Shown: one piece after another, positions 1 through 7,090 of the stretch
Numbering within the stretch: the first letter of the stretch is position 1
Layout: every line of letters starts with the position of its first letter
From: JAAFIP01 sp043747295
Lineage (GTDB): Bacteria > Pseudomonadota > Gammaproteobacteria > Burkholderiales > Burkholderiaceae_C
Direction: 5' to 3'
Length of the DNA stretch: 11,659 bases
NCBI GenBank assembly: GCA_043747295.1
Contig: JAYTPK010000306.1
Span: 1 to 11,659, forward strand
The notes under the pieces: generated by a model
Databases searched by the model: none
Told to the model about the DNA's origin: nothing
Seen by the model: the letters and a program-made list of their open reading frames with translations, nothing else
Program-made: the position numbers and the translations under genes

Positions 1-182
1 TTCCCGCCTTTGGTTTGATCGCAGCAATTTATGCGCTAACCATTATTGCTAGCTTTGCAGGCGACAAAGTCAAGATGAAAGAAGTTTTGATTTTGGCCAC
101 CATTTTGGCTATAGGAAGCTACATGGCTTTTATCGTGCTGCTGAAATTGCAGATCCCAGTATGGCCGGCCTTTCTAGGTTAA
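1..182 (+). CDS. tctB: Tripartite tricarboxylate transporter small membrane subunit TctB, 3' end only
   Basis: This is the last 59 codons of a gene that begins left of the window. The frame has codons starting at position 3 and ends with TAA at 180-182. The visible protein has two hydrophobic stretches (from about PAFGLIAAIYALTIIASF, and from VLILATILAIGSYMAFIVLL) separated by a short charged loop (GDKVKMKE). It ends in LQIPVWPAFLG. A C-terminal pair of helices finished by a 'L-x-I/L-P-V-W-P' tail is typical of TctB, the small four-helix inner-membrane subunit of TTT secondary transporters. The call is reinforced by tctA starting 15 bp downstream, the usual tctB-tctA order with probable translational coupling. 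Only the C-terminal part is visible, so the identity rests on the tail motif plus context. Confidence 0.85.
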   Translation, partial: PAFGLIAAIYALTIIASFAGDKVKMKEVLILATILAIGSYMAFIVLLKLQIPVWPAFLG

Positions 183-197
183 GCGGAGAATAAAAAA

Positions 198-1709
198 ATG
201 GATTTACTCAATAACTTAGCCATTGGTTTTGGCGTAGCGTTTACCGCGCAAAACCTGATGTACGCTTTTATCGGTTGTATTTTGGGCACCCTCATTGGCG
301 TGCTGCCCGGCATTGGCCCTGTGGCTACCATTGCCATGCTGTTGCCTGCAACGTATGCATTGCCACCGATTGCCGCCTTGATCATGTTGGCCGGTATTTA
401 CTACGGCGCGCAATACGGCGGCTCTACCACGGCTATTTTGGTTAACCTGCCGGGCGAGTCTTCATCGGTGGTCACTTGTATTGATGGCTACCAAATGGCC
501 AGGCAAGGCCGAGCGGGCCCCGCGCTGGCCGCTGCTGGCTTGGGCTCTTTCTTTGCGGGTTGCGTTGGCACCTTGATTTTGGCGGCCTTTGCGCCCCCAT
601 TGACCGAGTTGGCATTCTTGTTTGGCCCAGCAGAGTATTTTTCATTGATGATTTTGGGCTTGGTTGGTGCCGTGGTATTAGCCTCAGGGTCACTGCTTAA
701 GGCGATCTCGATGATTTTGCTGGGCTTGCTGCTAGGCTTGGTGGGCACCGATGTGAACTCTGGCGTAGCGCGTTTTAGCTTCGATATTCCAGAGCTGACC
801 GACGGTATTGGCTTTGTAGTAATCGCTATGGGCGTGTTTGGTTATGGCGAGATCATTACCAACCTTGCCCAGCCAGAAGATGAGCGCGAGGTGTTTACCG
901 CCAAAGTGCAGGGTTTGTTTCCTACCAAGGCAGACTTTAAAGCCATGGCTCCGGCCGTGCTGCGTGGTACGGCATTGGGCTCATTGCTCGGTGTGTTGCC
1001 TGGTGGCGGTGCGCTCTTGGCGGCTTTTGCAGCCTACACTATTGAAAAGAAAATTCCTCTGAAGCCGGGTGAAATTGCTTTCGGTAAAGGCAACATTCGC
1101 GGTGTAGCAGGCCCTGAGTCTGCTAACAATGCAGGTGCGCAAACCTCGTTTATTCCCTTGCTGACCTTGGGAATTCCACCTAACGCTGTGATGGCGCTGA
1201 TGGTGGGAGCGATGACGATTCACAACATCCAGCCTGGCCCTCAGGTGATGACCAGCAACCCAGAGCTGTTCTGGGGCTTGATTGCGTCCATGTGGATCGG
1301 TAACCTGATGCTGATTATTCTTAACTTGCCGTTGATTGGCATGTGGATTAAATTGTTGACTGTGCCCTACAAGTTCATGTTCCCGGCCATTGTGCTGTTC
1401 TGCGCCATCGGCGTTTACTCCACCAATAACAATACCTTTGATATTTGGATGGTGGCTGCGTTTGGTTTTATTGGCTATGTGTTTGCCAAGCTAGGCTGCG
1501 AGCCAGCACCACTTTTGTTGGGCTTTATCTTAGGCCCCATGATGGAAGAAAACTTGCGCCGTGCGCTGCTGCTATCACGTGGCGACTGGAGCGTGTTTGC
1601 CACACGCGGAATTTCAGCAGGCTTCTTGATAGCGGCGGCCGTATTGCTGATTATTGTGCTGCTGCCCTCGGTGAAAAACAAACGCGAAGAAGCCTTTGTG
1701 GAAGAATAA
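198..1709 (+). CDS. tctA: Tripartite tricarboxylate transporter large membrane subunit TctA
   Basis: The gene encodes 503 aa, the normal length for TctA, the large inner-membrane subunit (about 12 helices) that moves a solute with a cation gradient after delivery by a TctC/Bug binding protein. Family landmarks are clear. The N-terminal GVLPGIGPVATIAMLLP lies at about 34-50, followed by GIYYGAQYGGSTTAILVNLPGE at about 66-87. A second-half counterpart, GVLPGGGALLAAF, comes near residue 265, with the loop AGPESANNAGAQTSFIPLLTLGIPP after it. This is the internal duplication expected of the family. Start: ATG 198 is preceded by GGAG (185-188) at a good distance. It follows tctB by 15 bp, so the two are one operon. 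The substrate cannot be read from the sequence; citrate is the classical case, but Bug-linked TTT systems carry diverse carboxylates. Confidence 0.96.
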   Translation: MDLLNNLAIGFGVAFTAQNLMYAFIGCILGTLIGVLPGIGPVATIAMLLPATYALPPIAALIMLAGIYYGAQYGGSTTAILVNLPGESSSVVTCIDGYQMARQGRAGPALAAAGLGSFFAGCVGTLILAAFAPPLTELAFLFGPAEYFSLMILGLVGAVVLASGSLLKAISMILLGLLLGLVGTDVNSGVARFSFDIPELTDGIGFVVIAMGVFGYGEIITNLAQPEDEREVFTAKVQGLFPTKADFKAMAPAVLRGTALGSLLGVLPGGGALLAAFAAYTIEKKIPLKPGEIAFGKGNIRGVAGPESANNAGAQTSFIPLLTLGIPPNAVMALMVGAMTIHNIQPGPQVMTSNPELFWGLIASMWIGNLMLIILNLPLIGMWIKLLTVPYKFMFPAIVLFCAIGVYSTNNNTFDIWMVAAFGFIGYVFAKLGCEPAPLLLGFILGPMMEENLRRALLLSRGDWSVFATRGISAGFLIAAAVLLIIVLLPSVKNKREEAFVEE

Positions 1710-1742
1710 GGCTAGCGCTTAAGTTGTAAAACATTCCCTGTA

Positions 1743-1766
1743 ACGGCAACTTCGGTTGCCGTTTTC
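1743..1766 (+). terminator. UUCG-capped intrinsic-terminator-like hairpin after tctA
   Basis: The 8-bp arms ACGGCAAC (1743-1750) and GTTGCCGT (1755-1762) are perfectly complementary and enclose a TTCG tetraloop (1751-1754). TTTTC (1762-1766) follows. A UUCG-closed GC-rich stem with a short U-run is the usual form of a Rho-independent terminator. It sits 33 bp after the tctA stop. It is odd in ending only 9-18 nt before the start codon of the downstream bug gene, which leaves little room for a separate promoter after it. It may therefore work as a partial terminator or leader structure. Confidence 0.75.
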
Positions 1767-1783
1767 TATTCATAATGCAAGTT

Positions 1784-2764
1784 ATGAAACGTCGCACACT
1801 CACTTTAGCCGCTGCATTATTAGTGGCCTTGCCTTTTGCCTTACACCCGTGGGCTGCCTCAGCGCAAAGCTACCCTAGCAAACCTATCCGCCTGATCGTG
1901 CCTTTCCCAGCCGGTGGCGCTACCGACATTTTGGCCCGCGCCTTGTCCAACAAGCTGGGTGAAAAGCTGAGCCAAAGCGTGGTGGTAGACAACCGCCCTG
2001 GTGCAGGCGGCACCATTGGCTCAGACGCTGCTGCCAAGTCAGCAGCAGACGGCTACACGCTGCTGTTGGCGACGTCTAGCACGCACAGCATTGGCCCGGC
2101 CATTAACCCCAAAATCCCCTACAACGCGTTTGAAGACTTCACACCGCTGGGCTACGTGGCCAGCTCGCCTAATCTTGTTTTAGTGCCTAATAGCTCGCCA
2201 GCTAAAACCATACGCGAATTTATCGACCACGCCAAAAAGAATCCCGGCAAGCTTAACTACGCCTCCAGCGGCAATGGCACCATCGTGCACCTGACCACCG
2301 AGGTGTTCAAGGCTATGTCTGACACTTACATCGTGCACATTCCGTACCGTGGCACGGCGTTGGCTATTCCTGATTTAATCAGTGGCAAGGTGGATGTGCT
2401 GTTTGACTCTTTGGTCACTGGCTTGCCGCATGTTAAAGACGGCAAACTGCGCGCACTGGCTGTCACCAGCGCTGCGCGCAGCACGCTAGCGCCGGATCTG
2501 CCTATTGTGGCCGAGGTGCTGCCCGGCTTTGAGTCGACCACTTGGTTTGGTTTGTATGGCCCTAAAGGCTTGCCTGCAGACGTTGTGCTGCGCATCAACA
2601 CCGCCATGAACGCTGCACTGGCCGACCCCGAGGTCAAAGAGCGCTTTGCCCGCCTGGGTGCAGAGCCTACTGGTGGCAGCGCCCCGCGCTTTGCGCAAAT
2701 TGCGCGCGCTGACTACGACAAGTGGAAAACCATCATCGCGCAGCGCAAGATCACGGTCGATTAA
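1784..2764 (+). CDS. Bug/TctC-family tripartite tricarboxylate transporter substrate-binding protein
   Basis: This is a periplasmic solute-binding protein of the Bug (TctC) family, 326 aa from ATG 1784, which is typical. An in-frame ATG at 1775 would add MQV. I prefer 1784 because MKRRTLTLAAALLVALPF is a standard signal-peptide start, with likely cleavage after AASA (residue 27). Neither start has a clear Shine-Dalgarno. The mature N-terminus has the family hallmark YPSKPIRLIVPFPAGGATD (30-48), whose Asp normally contacts ligand carboxylate. It is followed by VVVDNRPGAGG and the PYRGTALAIPDLISGKVDV segment. Its position just after tctBA suggests that it delivers solute to that permease, although a tctC may also lie upstream of tctB outside the window. 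The hairpin at 1743-1766 separates it from tctA. The ligand is unknown: Bug proteins bind many organic acids and some amino or nicotinic acids. Confidence 0.93.
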   Translation: MKRRTLTLAAALLVALPFALHPWAASAQSYPSKPIRLIVPFPAGGATDILARALSNKLGEKLSQSVVVDNRPGAGGTIGSDAAAKSAADGYTLLLATSSTHSIGPAINPKIPYNAFEDFTPLGYVASSPNLVLVPNSSPAKTIREFIDHAKKNPGKLNYASSGNGTIVHLTTEVFKAMSDTYIVHIPYRGTALAIPDLISGKVDVLFDSLVTGLPHVKDGKLRALAVTSAARSTLAPDLPIVAEVLPGFESTTWFGLYGPKGLPADVVLRINTAMNAALADPEVKERFARLGAEPTGGSAPRFAQIARADYDKWKTIIAQRKITVD

Positions 2765-2793
2765 ACGCAATCAGCCTAGGTGAAAAGACCCGC

Positions 2794-3558
2794 TTAGTGC
2801 CCTTGCGACCCACGGTGTGCCCAGCCCGTGGTGTGCTTTTCAACATAGCTGAAAAACTCATACATCGCCATCGCCATGGCACTGATGACAATCAAGCCTG
2901 CAAACGCCAATGGCAGGCGCTGCTGGCTACCTGCAGTTTGCATGAGCGAGCCTATGCCCGAGTCACCAGCCGTCATCTCGGCCAACACGGTGCCCACAAA
3001 TGCTAGCGTAATGGCGATTTTGAGCGAGGCAAAAAAGTACGGCATCGAGCGCGGCATGCCCACTTTGGTCAGCACGTCCCAGCGCTTAGCGCCCAGCACA
3101 CGCAGCACGTCTTCAAGCTCTGGCTCTAGTGTGGCCAAGCCGGTAGCAATGTTGACCGTGATGGGAAAGAAGCTGATCAAAAATGCCGTCAAAATGCCGG
3201 GGCCTACGCCAATGCCAAACCACACTATCAAAATAGGCACGATAGCGGCTTTGGGCACGGCGTTAAAGCCCACCATAATGGGGTAGAAAGCCGCATAAGC
3301 TAGGCGCGATGAGCCCACTAAAAAGCCCAGCAGCACGCCCACCACAATAGACAACGCAAAGCCCACCATAGTGACCCAAAAGGTTTGCCATGCAGACTTG
3401 AGCAAAGCCTCTTTAAACTCCACCAGCTCTTTGGCAATTTGCCATGGGCTGGGGAATATGTAGTCAGGAATGCTGAACACCGTAACGATCAATTGCCACA
3501 GCAGCAGCGCAATGGTCAATACAACCCAGGGTGCAAAACGCTCAATATTTTTGTTCAT
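2794..3558 (-). CDS. ABC transporter permease, NitT/TauT (SsuC/ThiX-like) type
   Basis: This 254-aa inner-membrane subunit belongs to a binding-protein-dependent importer of the nitrate/taurine/sulfonate/HMP class. It has about six hydrophobic segments: residues 11-29, 63-82, 92-115, 120-138, 180-195 and 216-235. The cytoplasmic EAA loop that docks on the ATPase is visible at about 146-170 (EPELEDVLRVLGAKRW, then KVGMPRSMPYF). GTVLAEMTAGDSGIG (189-203) is also typical of SsuC/TauC relatives. ATG 3558 is supported by an AAAGG on the minus strand around 3567-3571, which overlaps the stop of the ATPase gene 11 bp upstream, so the two are translationally coupled. The gene converges on the Bug gene with a 29-bp gap. 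The substrate is not determinable from the permease. Confidence 0.94.
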   Translation of the reverse strand: MNKNIERFAPWVVLTIALLLWQLIVTVFSIPDYIFPSPWQIAKELVEFKEALLKSAWQTFWVTMVGFALSIVVGVLLGFLVGSSRLAYAAFYPIMVGFNAVPKAAIVPILIVWFGIGVGPGILTAFLISFFPITVNIATGLATLEPELEDVLRVLGAKRWDVLTKVGMPRSMPYFFASLKIAITLAFVGTVLAEMTAGDSGIGSLMQTAGSQQRLPLAFAGLIVISAMAMAMYEFFSYVEKHTTGWAHRGSQGH

Positions 3559-3569
3559 ACATTGCGCCT

Positions 3570-4421
3570 TTATTGCGGTGTTTGCGCCGCAGCGCTGGGC
3601 TTGCTGCCTGGTTTACGGATAGCGCCAATATGCTCGCGCAGTTCCAGCACGATGTCACTAAATTCTTTGGTGTAGGTAATTTCCAGGTCGCGCGGGCGGG
3701 GCAGGTCAATGTGTTTTTCCACCATCAGGCGGCCTGGTGACTTGCTCATGACATACACCTTGTCGGCTAAAAATACCGACTCACGCAAGTCGTGGGTGAC
3801 CAAAATTACGTTGAATTGCTGCACCGCATGCAGGTCGCGCAATATGCACCACAGCTCCTCGCGCGTAAAGGCGTCTAGCGCGCCAAATGGCTCGTCTAGC
3901 AGCAGCATTTGCGGCTCGTGGATGAGTGCGCGGCAAATGCTAGCACGCTGCTGCATGCCACCTGATAGCTGCCACGGAAACTTATCTTCATAGCCGCCCA
4001 AGCCCACGGTTTGCAGCAGCCTAGAGGCGCGCTCTGCATACTCTTTGCGTTTGGCTTTGAAGTTGCTGCGGTACGGCTCAACAATTTCTAGCGGCAGCAG
4101 CACGTTGTCAAGCGTGGTGCGCCACGGCAACAGTGAAGGCGCTTGAAACGCCATGCCACTGATCTTGAGTGGGCCAGTCACTGGCTGGCCGTTGATTTTG
4201 ATACTCCCTTTGCTGGGCATTTTCAGGCCCGTGGTCAGCTTCATGAAGGTAGATTTGCCGCAGCCCGATGGCCCGACAATAGCGATGAATTCGCCTTTAC
4301 CTACCTTGAGTGTGATGTCTTCGACCGCAAAATTGCCTTGCGCCAGCAGCGCATCGTTGTAGGCAAGCCAGACATTTTGAAAATCGACAAATGCAGAGCT
4401 TGCGGAGGCTTGGGAGATCAT
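3570..4421 (-). CDS. ABC transporter ATP-binding protein, NitT/TauT (SsuB-like) type
   Basis: This 283-aa cytoplasmic ATPase energises the neighbouring permease. All nucleotide-binding motifs are intact: Walker A GPSGCGKST (50-58), Q-loop FQAPSLLPW (Gln93), signature LSGGMQQR (152-159), Walker B MLLLDEP (172-178) followed by FGALD, and switch His210 in VTHDLRES. FQAPSLLPW and the C-terminal MSKSPGR region match the nitrate/taurine/sulfonate subgroup. The end (GSKPSAAAQTPQ) is a low-complexity tail. The start at 4421 lacks an obvious Shine-Dalgarno; the upstream minus-strand sequence is CACCTAAAACAGTCATTTT. A 116-bp gap with a hairpin and a dispersed repeat separates it from the binding-protein gene, so it may be expressed at a lower level than that gene or from its own start. 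Confidence 0.95.
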   Translation of the reverse strand: MISQASASSAFVDFQNVWLAYNDALLAQGNFAVEDITLKVGKGEFIAIVGPSGCGKSTFMKLTTGLKMPSKGSIKINGQPVTGPLKISGMAFQAPSLLPWRTTLDNVLLPLEIVEPYRSNFKAKRKEYAERASRLLQTVGLGGYEDKFPWQLSGGMQQRASICRALIHEPQMLLLDEPFGALDAFTREELWCILRDLHAVQQFNVILVTHDLRESVFLADKVYVMSKSPGRLMVEKHIDLPRPRDLEITYTKEFSDIVLELREHIGAIRKPGSKPSAAAQTPQ

Positions 4422-4427
4422 AAAATG

Positions 4428-4498
4428 ACTGTTTTAGGTGCCAAATAGGCTTATAGTCCAAGTATTTATTGCTTGTGCAGCTATCAAAATAATAGTAT
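4428..4498 (-). repeat. Probable degenerate dispersed extragenic repeat (Comamonadaceae type)
   Basis: The intergenic AT-rich stretch reads, on the plus strand, ACTGTTTTAGGTGC, then CAAATAGGCTTATAG, and ends GCAGCTATCAAAATAATAG (4476-4495). The last block and the AATAGGC block resemble a repeat that I recall as common between genes in Rhodoferax, Polaromonas and Acidovorax; this is recollection, not a search. Within the window, the first 14 bases recur exactly at 7004-7017, and the following AGGC...AAGT bases are partly shared. Orientation is arbitrary. Boundaries are approximate. Confidence 0.45.
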
Positions 4499-4524
4499 AA
4501 GGTGAATGACGCTCACCTTGTACT
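4494..4524 (-). terminator. Terminator-like hairpin between ABC binding-protein gene and ATPase gene
   Basis: The arms 4494-4505 and 4513-4524 pair over 12 positions with one non-Watson-Crick pair (AGTACAAGGTGA with TCACCTTATACT on the minus strand) around a 7-nt loop. Read in the direction of the ABC genes, the stem lies 13 nt past the binding-protein stop and is followed by ATTATTTT. The stem is only moderately GC-rich and the U-run is interrupted. It could act as a partial terminator or as an mRNA 3'-end stabiliser, giving more binding protein than membrane components, as is common in such operons. Confidence 0.5.
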
Positions 4525-4537
4525 CAAAGTGCTAAAT

Positions 4538-5581
4538 TTACTTTTTAGCCACTAATGGCAGTATGTTCAGCTCAGTATCGTTGGGTAAAAAGCTGGCGTT
4601 CCACACGGCCTCGGGCATCACGCGGGTTTTGGTGTTGAACGCGTCAGACACTTGGCTGGCCATCAGGCTTAAGCGGCCAGGGACCACTTTGCCAAAGCCA
4701 TCGCTACGTGCGTCCGGGCTGTTAATGGAGGTGTCAATCGCCAGTTGAAAGCGGCGGGTTTCTAGCTCGGTGTTAATGATGCCATCACGCTGCTTAACAA
4801 ATTCAATCGCGGCTTTAGGGTTGGCCATCGCTTCTTTGGCACCCTTGGCAAAGGCGCTTAAAAAGGCTTTGATTGCAGCTGGGTTTTCTTTCATCAGCTT
4901 GGGGCTGACGATAATGGCGTTGCCGTAGAGTTTCACGCCGTTGGTGGCGTAGGGGATGACGGTCACCTCGTCAGCTTTCACACCGCGTGCTTCCAGGTTA
5001 AGCAAGCTGGTGAAGGTAAAGCCGGTAATCGCGTCCACATCGCCACGCGCTAGCATCGTTTCGCGCAGCGGTGGGTCCATGCTGGTCCACTGCACGTTGG
5101 CTACGTTGTTGGCCTTGGCAAAAATCGGAAAGCTGCGGCGGCCAGCGTCAAACACTGGGGCACCCAGTTTCTTGCCATTCAAATCGGCGGTCGTTTTGAT
5201 GCCTGATTTTTTCAGCGCCATCACCGATGCGGGTGTGTTGTTGTAGACCATCATCACAGCCACTGGCTTGTTAGGTGCGTCTGGGTTGTTGGCATGAAAC
5301 TCCATGAGCGCAGCAATGTCTGCAAAGCCCATGTCATAGGTACCCGAGGCAACGCGGGTGACTGCACCGCCTGAGCCGTTACCTGCGTCAACAGTTACGT
5401 CTAGTTTGGCGTCTTTAAAGTAGCCTTTAGCCGCAGGTGTGAGAAACAGCGCGGCTGGGCCTTCAAAGCGCCAGTCGAGCTGAAATTTAATCGGTGTGTT
5501 GGCCTGCGCCAAGGCAGTGCCAGTAACGCAAAAAGAGGCTGCTGCAGCCAAGGCTAACGTGATAAAACTGCGGGTTTTCAT
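4538..5581 (-). CDS. ABC transporter substrate-binding protein, NMT1/SsuA/THI5-like
   Basis: This 347-aa periplasmic protein is the first gene of the minus-strand ABC operon. The signal peptide MKTRSFITLALAAAASFCV... has probable cleavage after ALA (residue 25). The mature protein opens with IKFQLDWRFEGPAALFLTPA and AKGYFKDAKLDVTVD. The pattern 'L/D-W-x-x-x-G...A...GYF...L-V' marks the NMT1/SsuA/ThiY fold group (nitrate, alkanesulfonate, taurine, hydroxymethylpyrimidine and similar ligands). RVASGTYDMGFAD and the DLNGKKLGAPVFD segment are further family blocks. Aromatic residues in the opening strand suggest a stacked ring ligand as one possibility, but I cannot assign it. The start at 5581 has a weak GGAA about 5 nt upstream on the minus strand. 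It is transcribed divergently from the second bug gene. Confidence 0.93.
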   Translation of the reverse strand: MKTRSFITLALAAAASFCVTGTALAQANTPIKFQLDWRFEGPAALFLTPAAKGYFKDAKLDVTVDAGNGSGGAVTRVASGTYDMGFADIAALMEFHANNPDAPNKPVAVMMVYNNTPASVMALKKSGIKTTADLNGKKLGAPVFDAGRRSFPIFAKANNVANVQWTSMDPPLRETMLARGDVDAITGFTFTSLLNLEARGVKADEVTVIPYATNGVKLYGNAIIVSPKLMKENPAAIKAFLSAFAKGAKEAMANPKAAIEFVKQRDGIINTELETRRFQLAIDTSINSPDARSDGFGKVVPGRLSLMASQVSDAFNTKTRVMPEAVWNASFLPNDTELNILPLVAKK

Positions 5582-5953
5582 GGGAGTTCCGTCGAAAAAA
5601 ATGATAAGACTTCAAAGTTAGCAATTGAGATGCCAATACTTGAATGACTTGTGTTGCCTGCTAGGTGTCTGTGTCTACCCCTTAGCGCGGTCTCCCTGAG
5701 CTGATCGCATGCACCAAAACTGTACAAATTGATACACGGTATGTAATTATGCCAGTACAGCTCGGGCCAAACCCCACAATAAGGCTAAGCTAAACCCTAG
5801 TTTTTGTAACCGCTCCATTGGTGAAATGGCACTCACCAGTGTGCACCTTGGCTGTGCGCAAGAGGCTGCAAAAGGCCGATGTCACGTCAAAGTCAAAAAT
5901 ATATTGCACAATAAACGGTGTTAACCAGCAATCACCTAAAACCCCCCACGTAT
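5582..5953. promoter_or_regulatory. Divergent intergenic region between ABC operon and second bug gene
   Basis: No credible gene lies here, and the region must hold the promoters for both directions. It contains ATAC-ACG-GTAT (5732-5742), TGTA-N8-TACA (5721-5736) and an outer CTGTAC...GTACAG pair (5720-5725 with 5755-5760). It also has a 6-bp hairpin, TGGTGA...TCACCA (5819-5838). A possible -10 for the rightward gene is TATATT at 5900-5905, without a convincing -35. Stacked dyads in a divergent gap suggest a GntR- or LysR-type operator, but no regulator gene is in the window. Confidence 0.55.
5720..5760. promoter_or_regulatory. Cluster of overlapping dyads, candidate operator
   Basis: Within 41 bp there are three symmetric pairs: CTGTAC at 5720-5725 with GTACAG at 5755-5760; TGTA at 5721-5724 with TACA at 5733-5736; and ATAC at 5732-5735 with GTAT at 5739-5742, spaced by 3 bp. 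The segment is AT-rich and 140-180 bp from the ABC start. That fits a transcription-factor site better than a terminator. Which factor binds is unknown. Confidence 0.35.
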
Positions 5954-6940
5954 ATGAAAAATCGCCGTAAAGTCCTTGTAAATATTGCTCAAGCAGCTAC
6001 GTTATTTGTAGCGCCTACCTCTGCTGTGTGGGCACAATCAGGCGGCGAAAAACCCATCAAAATCATCGTACCGTTTGCACCAGGTGCGGGCACTGACGCG
6101 GTGGGGCGATTGGTGGCGCAAAAATTATCTGAAATTTTGGCCGTACCCGTGGTGGTAGAAAACCGCACCGGTGCTAGCGGTGCCATCGGCGCTAAATATG
6201 TGGCCGATGCTGCGCCCGATGGCAACACCTTGCTGCTGGCCGCTGCGCCATTTACTACAGTGCCTGCAGCCATACCTAATGCAGGCTACGACCCAGTGCG
6301 CCAGTTTGCCCCTGTAGGCATGATTGCCAGCGGCCCGCTGGTGTGGGCAGTTAGCAAAGGCCTGCCCGTAAAGACATTGGCCGACTTGGTGGCCCTGGCC
6401 AAGGCCAAGCCAGGCGCACTCAACTACGGCTCCGCAGGCGCTGGTGGCATTAACCATTTGGTGCTGGAGATGCTGAAAAGCCGCAGCGGCACATTTATCA
6501 CCCATATTCCGTACAGGGGCATTGCACCTGCCACGATGGACATGATTGGTGGCCAGATCCAAATGGTCACTGGCACGGTGCCTGCGCTGAACCCGTTTAT
6601 CAAAGATGGCCGCGTCAAAGCCCTGGCAGTCACCAGTGCCAAGCGCAGCCCCGCGTTGCCTGATGTGACCAGCATGGCTGAGGCAGGTTTTGCAGGCTTT
6701 GATGTGCTCAATTATTTTGGCCTGATGGCACCTAAAGCGACACCTGCTGCTGTGGTTGACCGCCTCAATACAGCGCTGGCCAAAGTAGTGGCCTTGCCCG
6801 ATGTGCGCGCCCGCTTTTTAACTGACGCGCTAGAGCCCGCAACCGGTTCGCCTGCGCAATTGGCTGAATTTATTGAAAAAGACTACGGCGGCTGGCGGCG
6901 TGTGGTGGCTGCGCAAAACTTAAAAATTGACGCGGCTTAA
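5954..6940 (+). CDS. Orphan Bug/TctC-family substrate-binding protein
   Basis: This is a second Bug-family periplasmic binding protein, 328 aa from ATG 5954. A GTG at 5918 is in frame and would add 12 residues (MLTSNHLKPPTY). I choose 5954 because MKNRRKVLVNIAQAATLFVA is a normal signal-peptide start, with cleavage after AVWA at residue 27. No Shine-Dalgarno precedes either start; CACCTAAAACCCCCC lies upstream. The mature end EKPIKIIVPFAPGAGTD (32-48) carries the family motif and Asp48, followed by VVVENRTGASGAIGAKYVAD and HIPYRGIAPATMDMIGGQIQMV. There is no tctAB beside it, so it is an 'orphan' Bug. Such proteins may share a distant TTT permease or act in sensing. It differs widely from the copy at 1784-2764, so it is a paralogue and not a recent duplicate. 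Confidence 0.93.
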   Translation: MKNRRKVLVNIAQAATLFVAPTSAVWAQSGGEKPIKIIVPFAPGAGTDAVGRLVAQKLSEILAVPVVVENRTGASGAIGAKYVADAAPDGNTLLLAAAPFTTVPAAIPNAGYDPVRQFAPVGMIASGPLVWAVSKGLPVKTLADLVALAKAKPGALNYGSAGAGGINHLVLEMLKSRSGTFITHIPYRGIAPATMDMIGGQIQMVTGTVPALNPFIKDGRVKALAVTSAKRSPALPDVTSMAEAGFAGFDVLNYFGLMAPKATPAAVVDRLNTALAKVVALPDVRARFLTDALEPATGSPAQLAEFIEKDYGGWRRVVAAQNLKIDAA

Positions 6941-6954
6941 AGGCATTTAGCTGA

Positions 6955-6976
6955 TGGTTAGCTTTAGAGTTAGCCA
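6955..6976 (+). terminator. Weak hairpin after the orphan bug gene
   Basis: TGGTTAGC (6955-6962) can pair with GTTAGCCA (6969-6976) over 8 bp in RNA, including two G-U pairs, around a 6-nt loop. It begins 14 nt after the stop. No U-run follows, so it would be a poor Rho-independent terminator. It may be an mRNA 3' structure or chance. Confidence 0.2.
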
Positions 6977-7003
6977 GTTATGTACGGTTCTTAGAGAGTT
7001 GTC

Positions 7004-7040
7004 ACTGTTTTAGGTGCTTACAGGCCTTGAATACTAAGTG
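7004..7040. repeat. Second partial copy of the intergenic repeat
   Basis: ACTGTTTTAGGTGC (7004-7017) is identical to 4428-4441. The next bases keep partial similarity: ACAGGCCTTGA against ATAGGC-TTATA, then CTAAGT against CCAAGT. Both copies are non-coding. The right boundary is a guess. Confidence 0.35.
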
Positions 7041-7090
7041 CATAGTGTCATATGCTGATGTATTCGTAAAAATCACCACCCAAGACTGCA

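Noticed and set aside
2765..2793. Possible bidirectional terminator between the converging bug and permease genes
   Set aside because: The 29-bp gap shows no stem with a U-run in either direction, so none is claimed.
2876..3286. 136-aa plus-strand open frame opposite the ABC permease
   Set aside because: It is antisense to a clear permease with its EAA loop and has no ribosome site or family motif. It is a shadow frame.
1784..6940. Recent duplication of the two bug genes flanking the ABC operon
   Set aside because: The proteins share only family motifs and their DNA shows no long identity, so they are old paralogues, not arms of a composite element.
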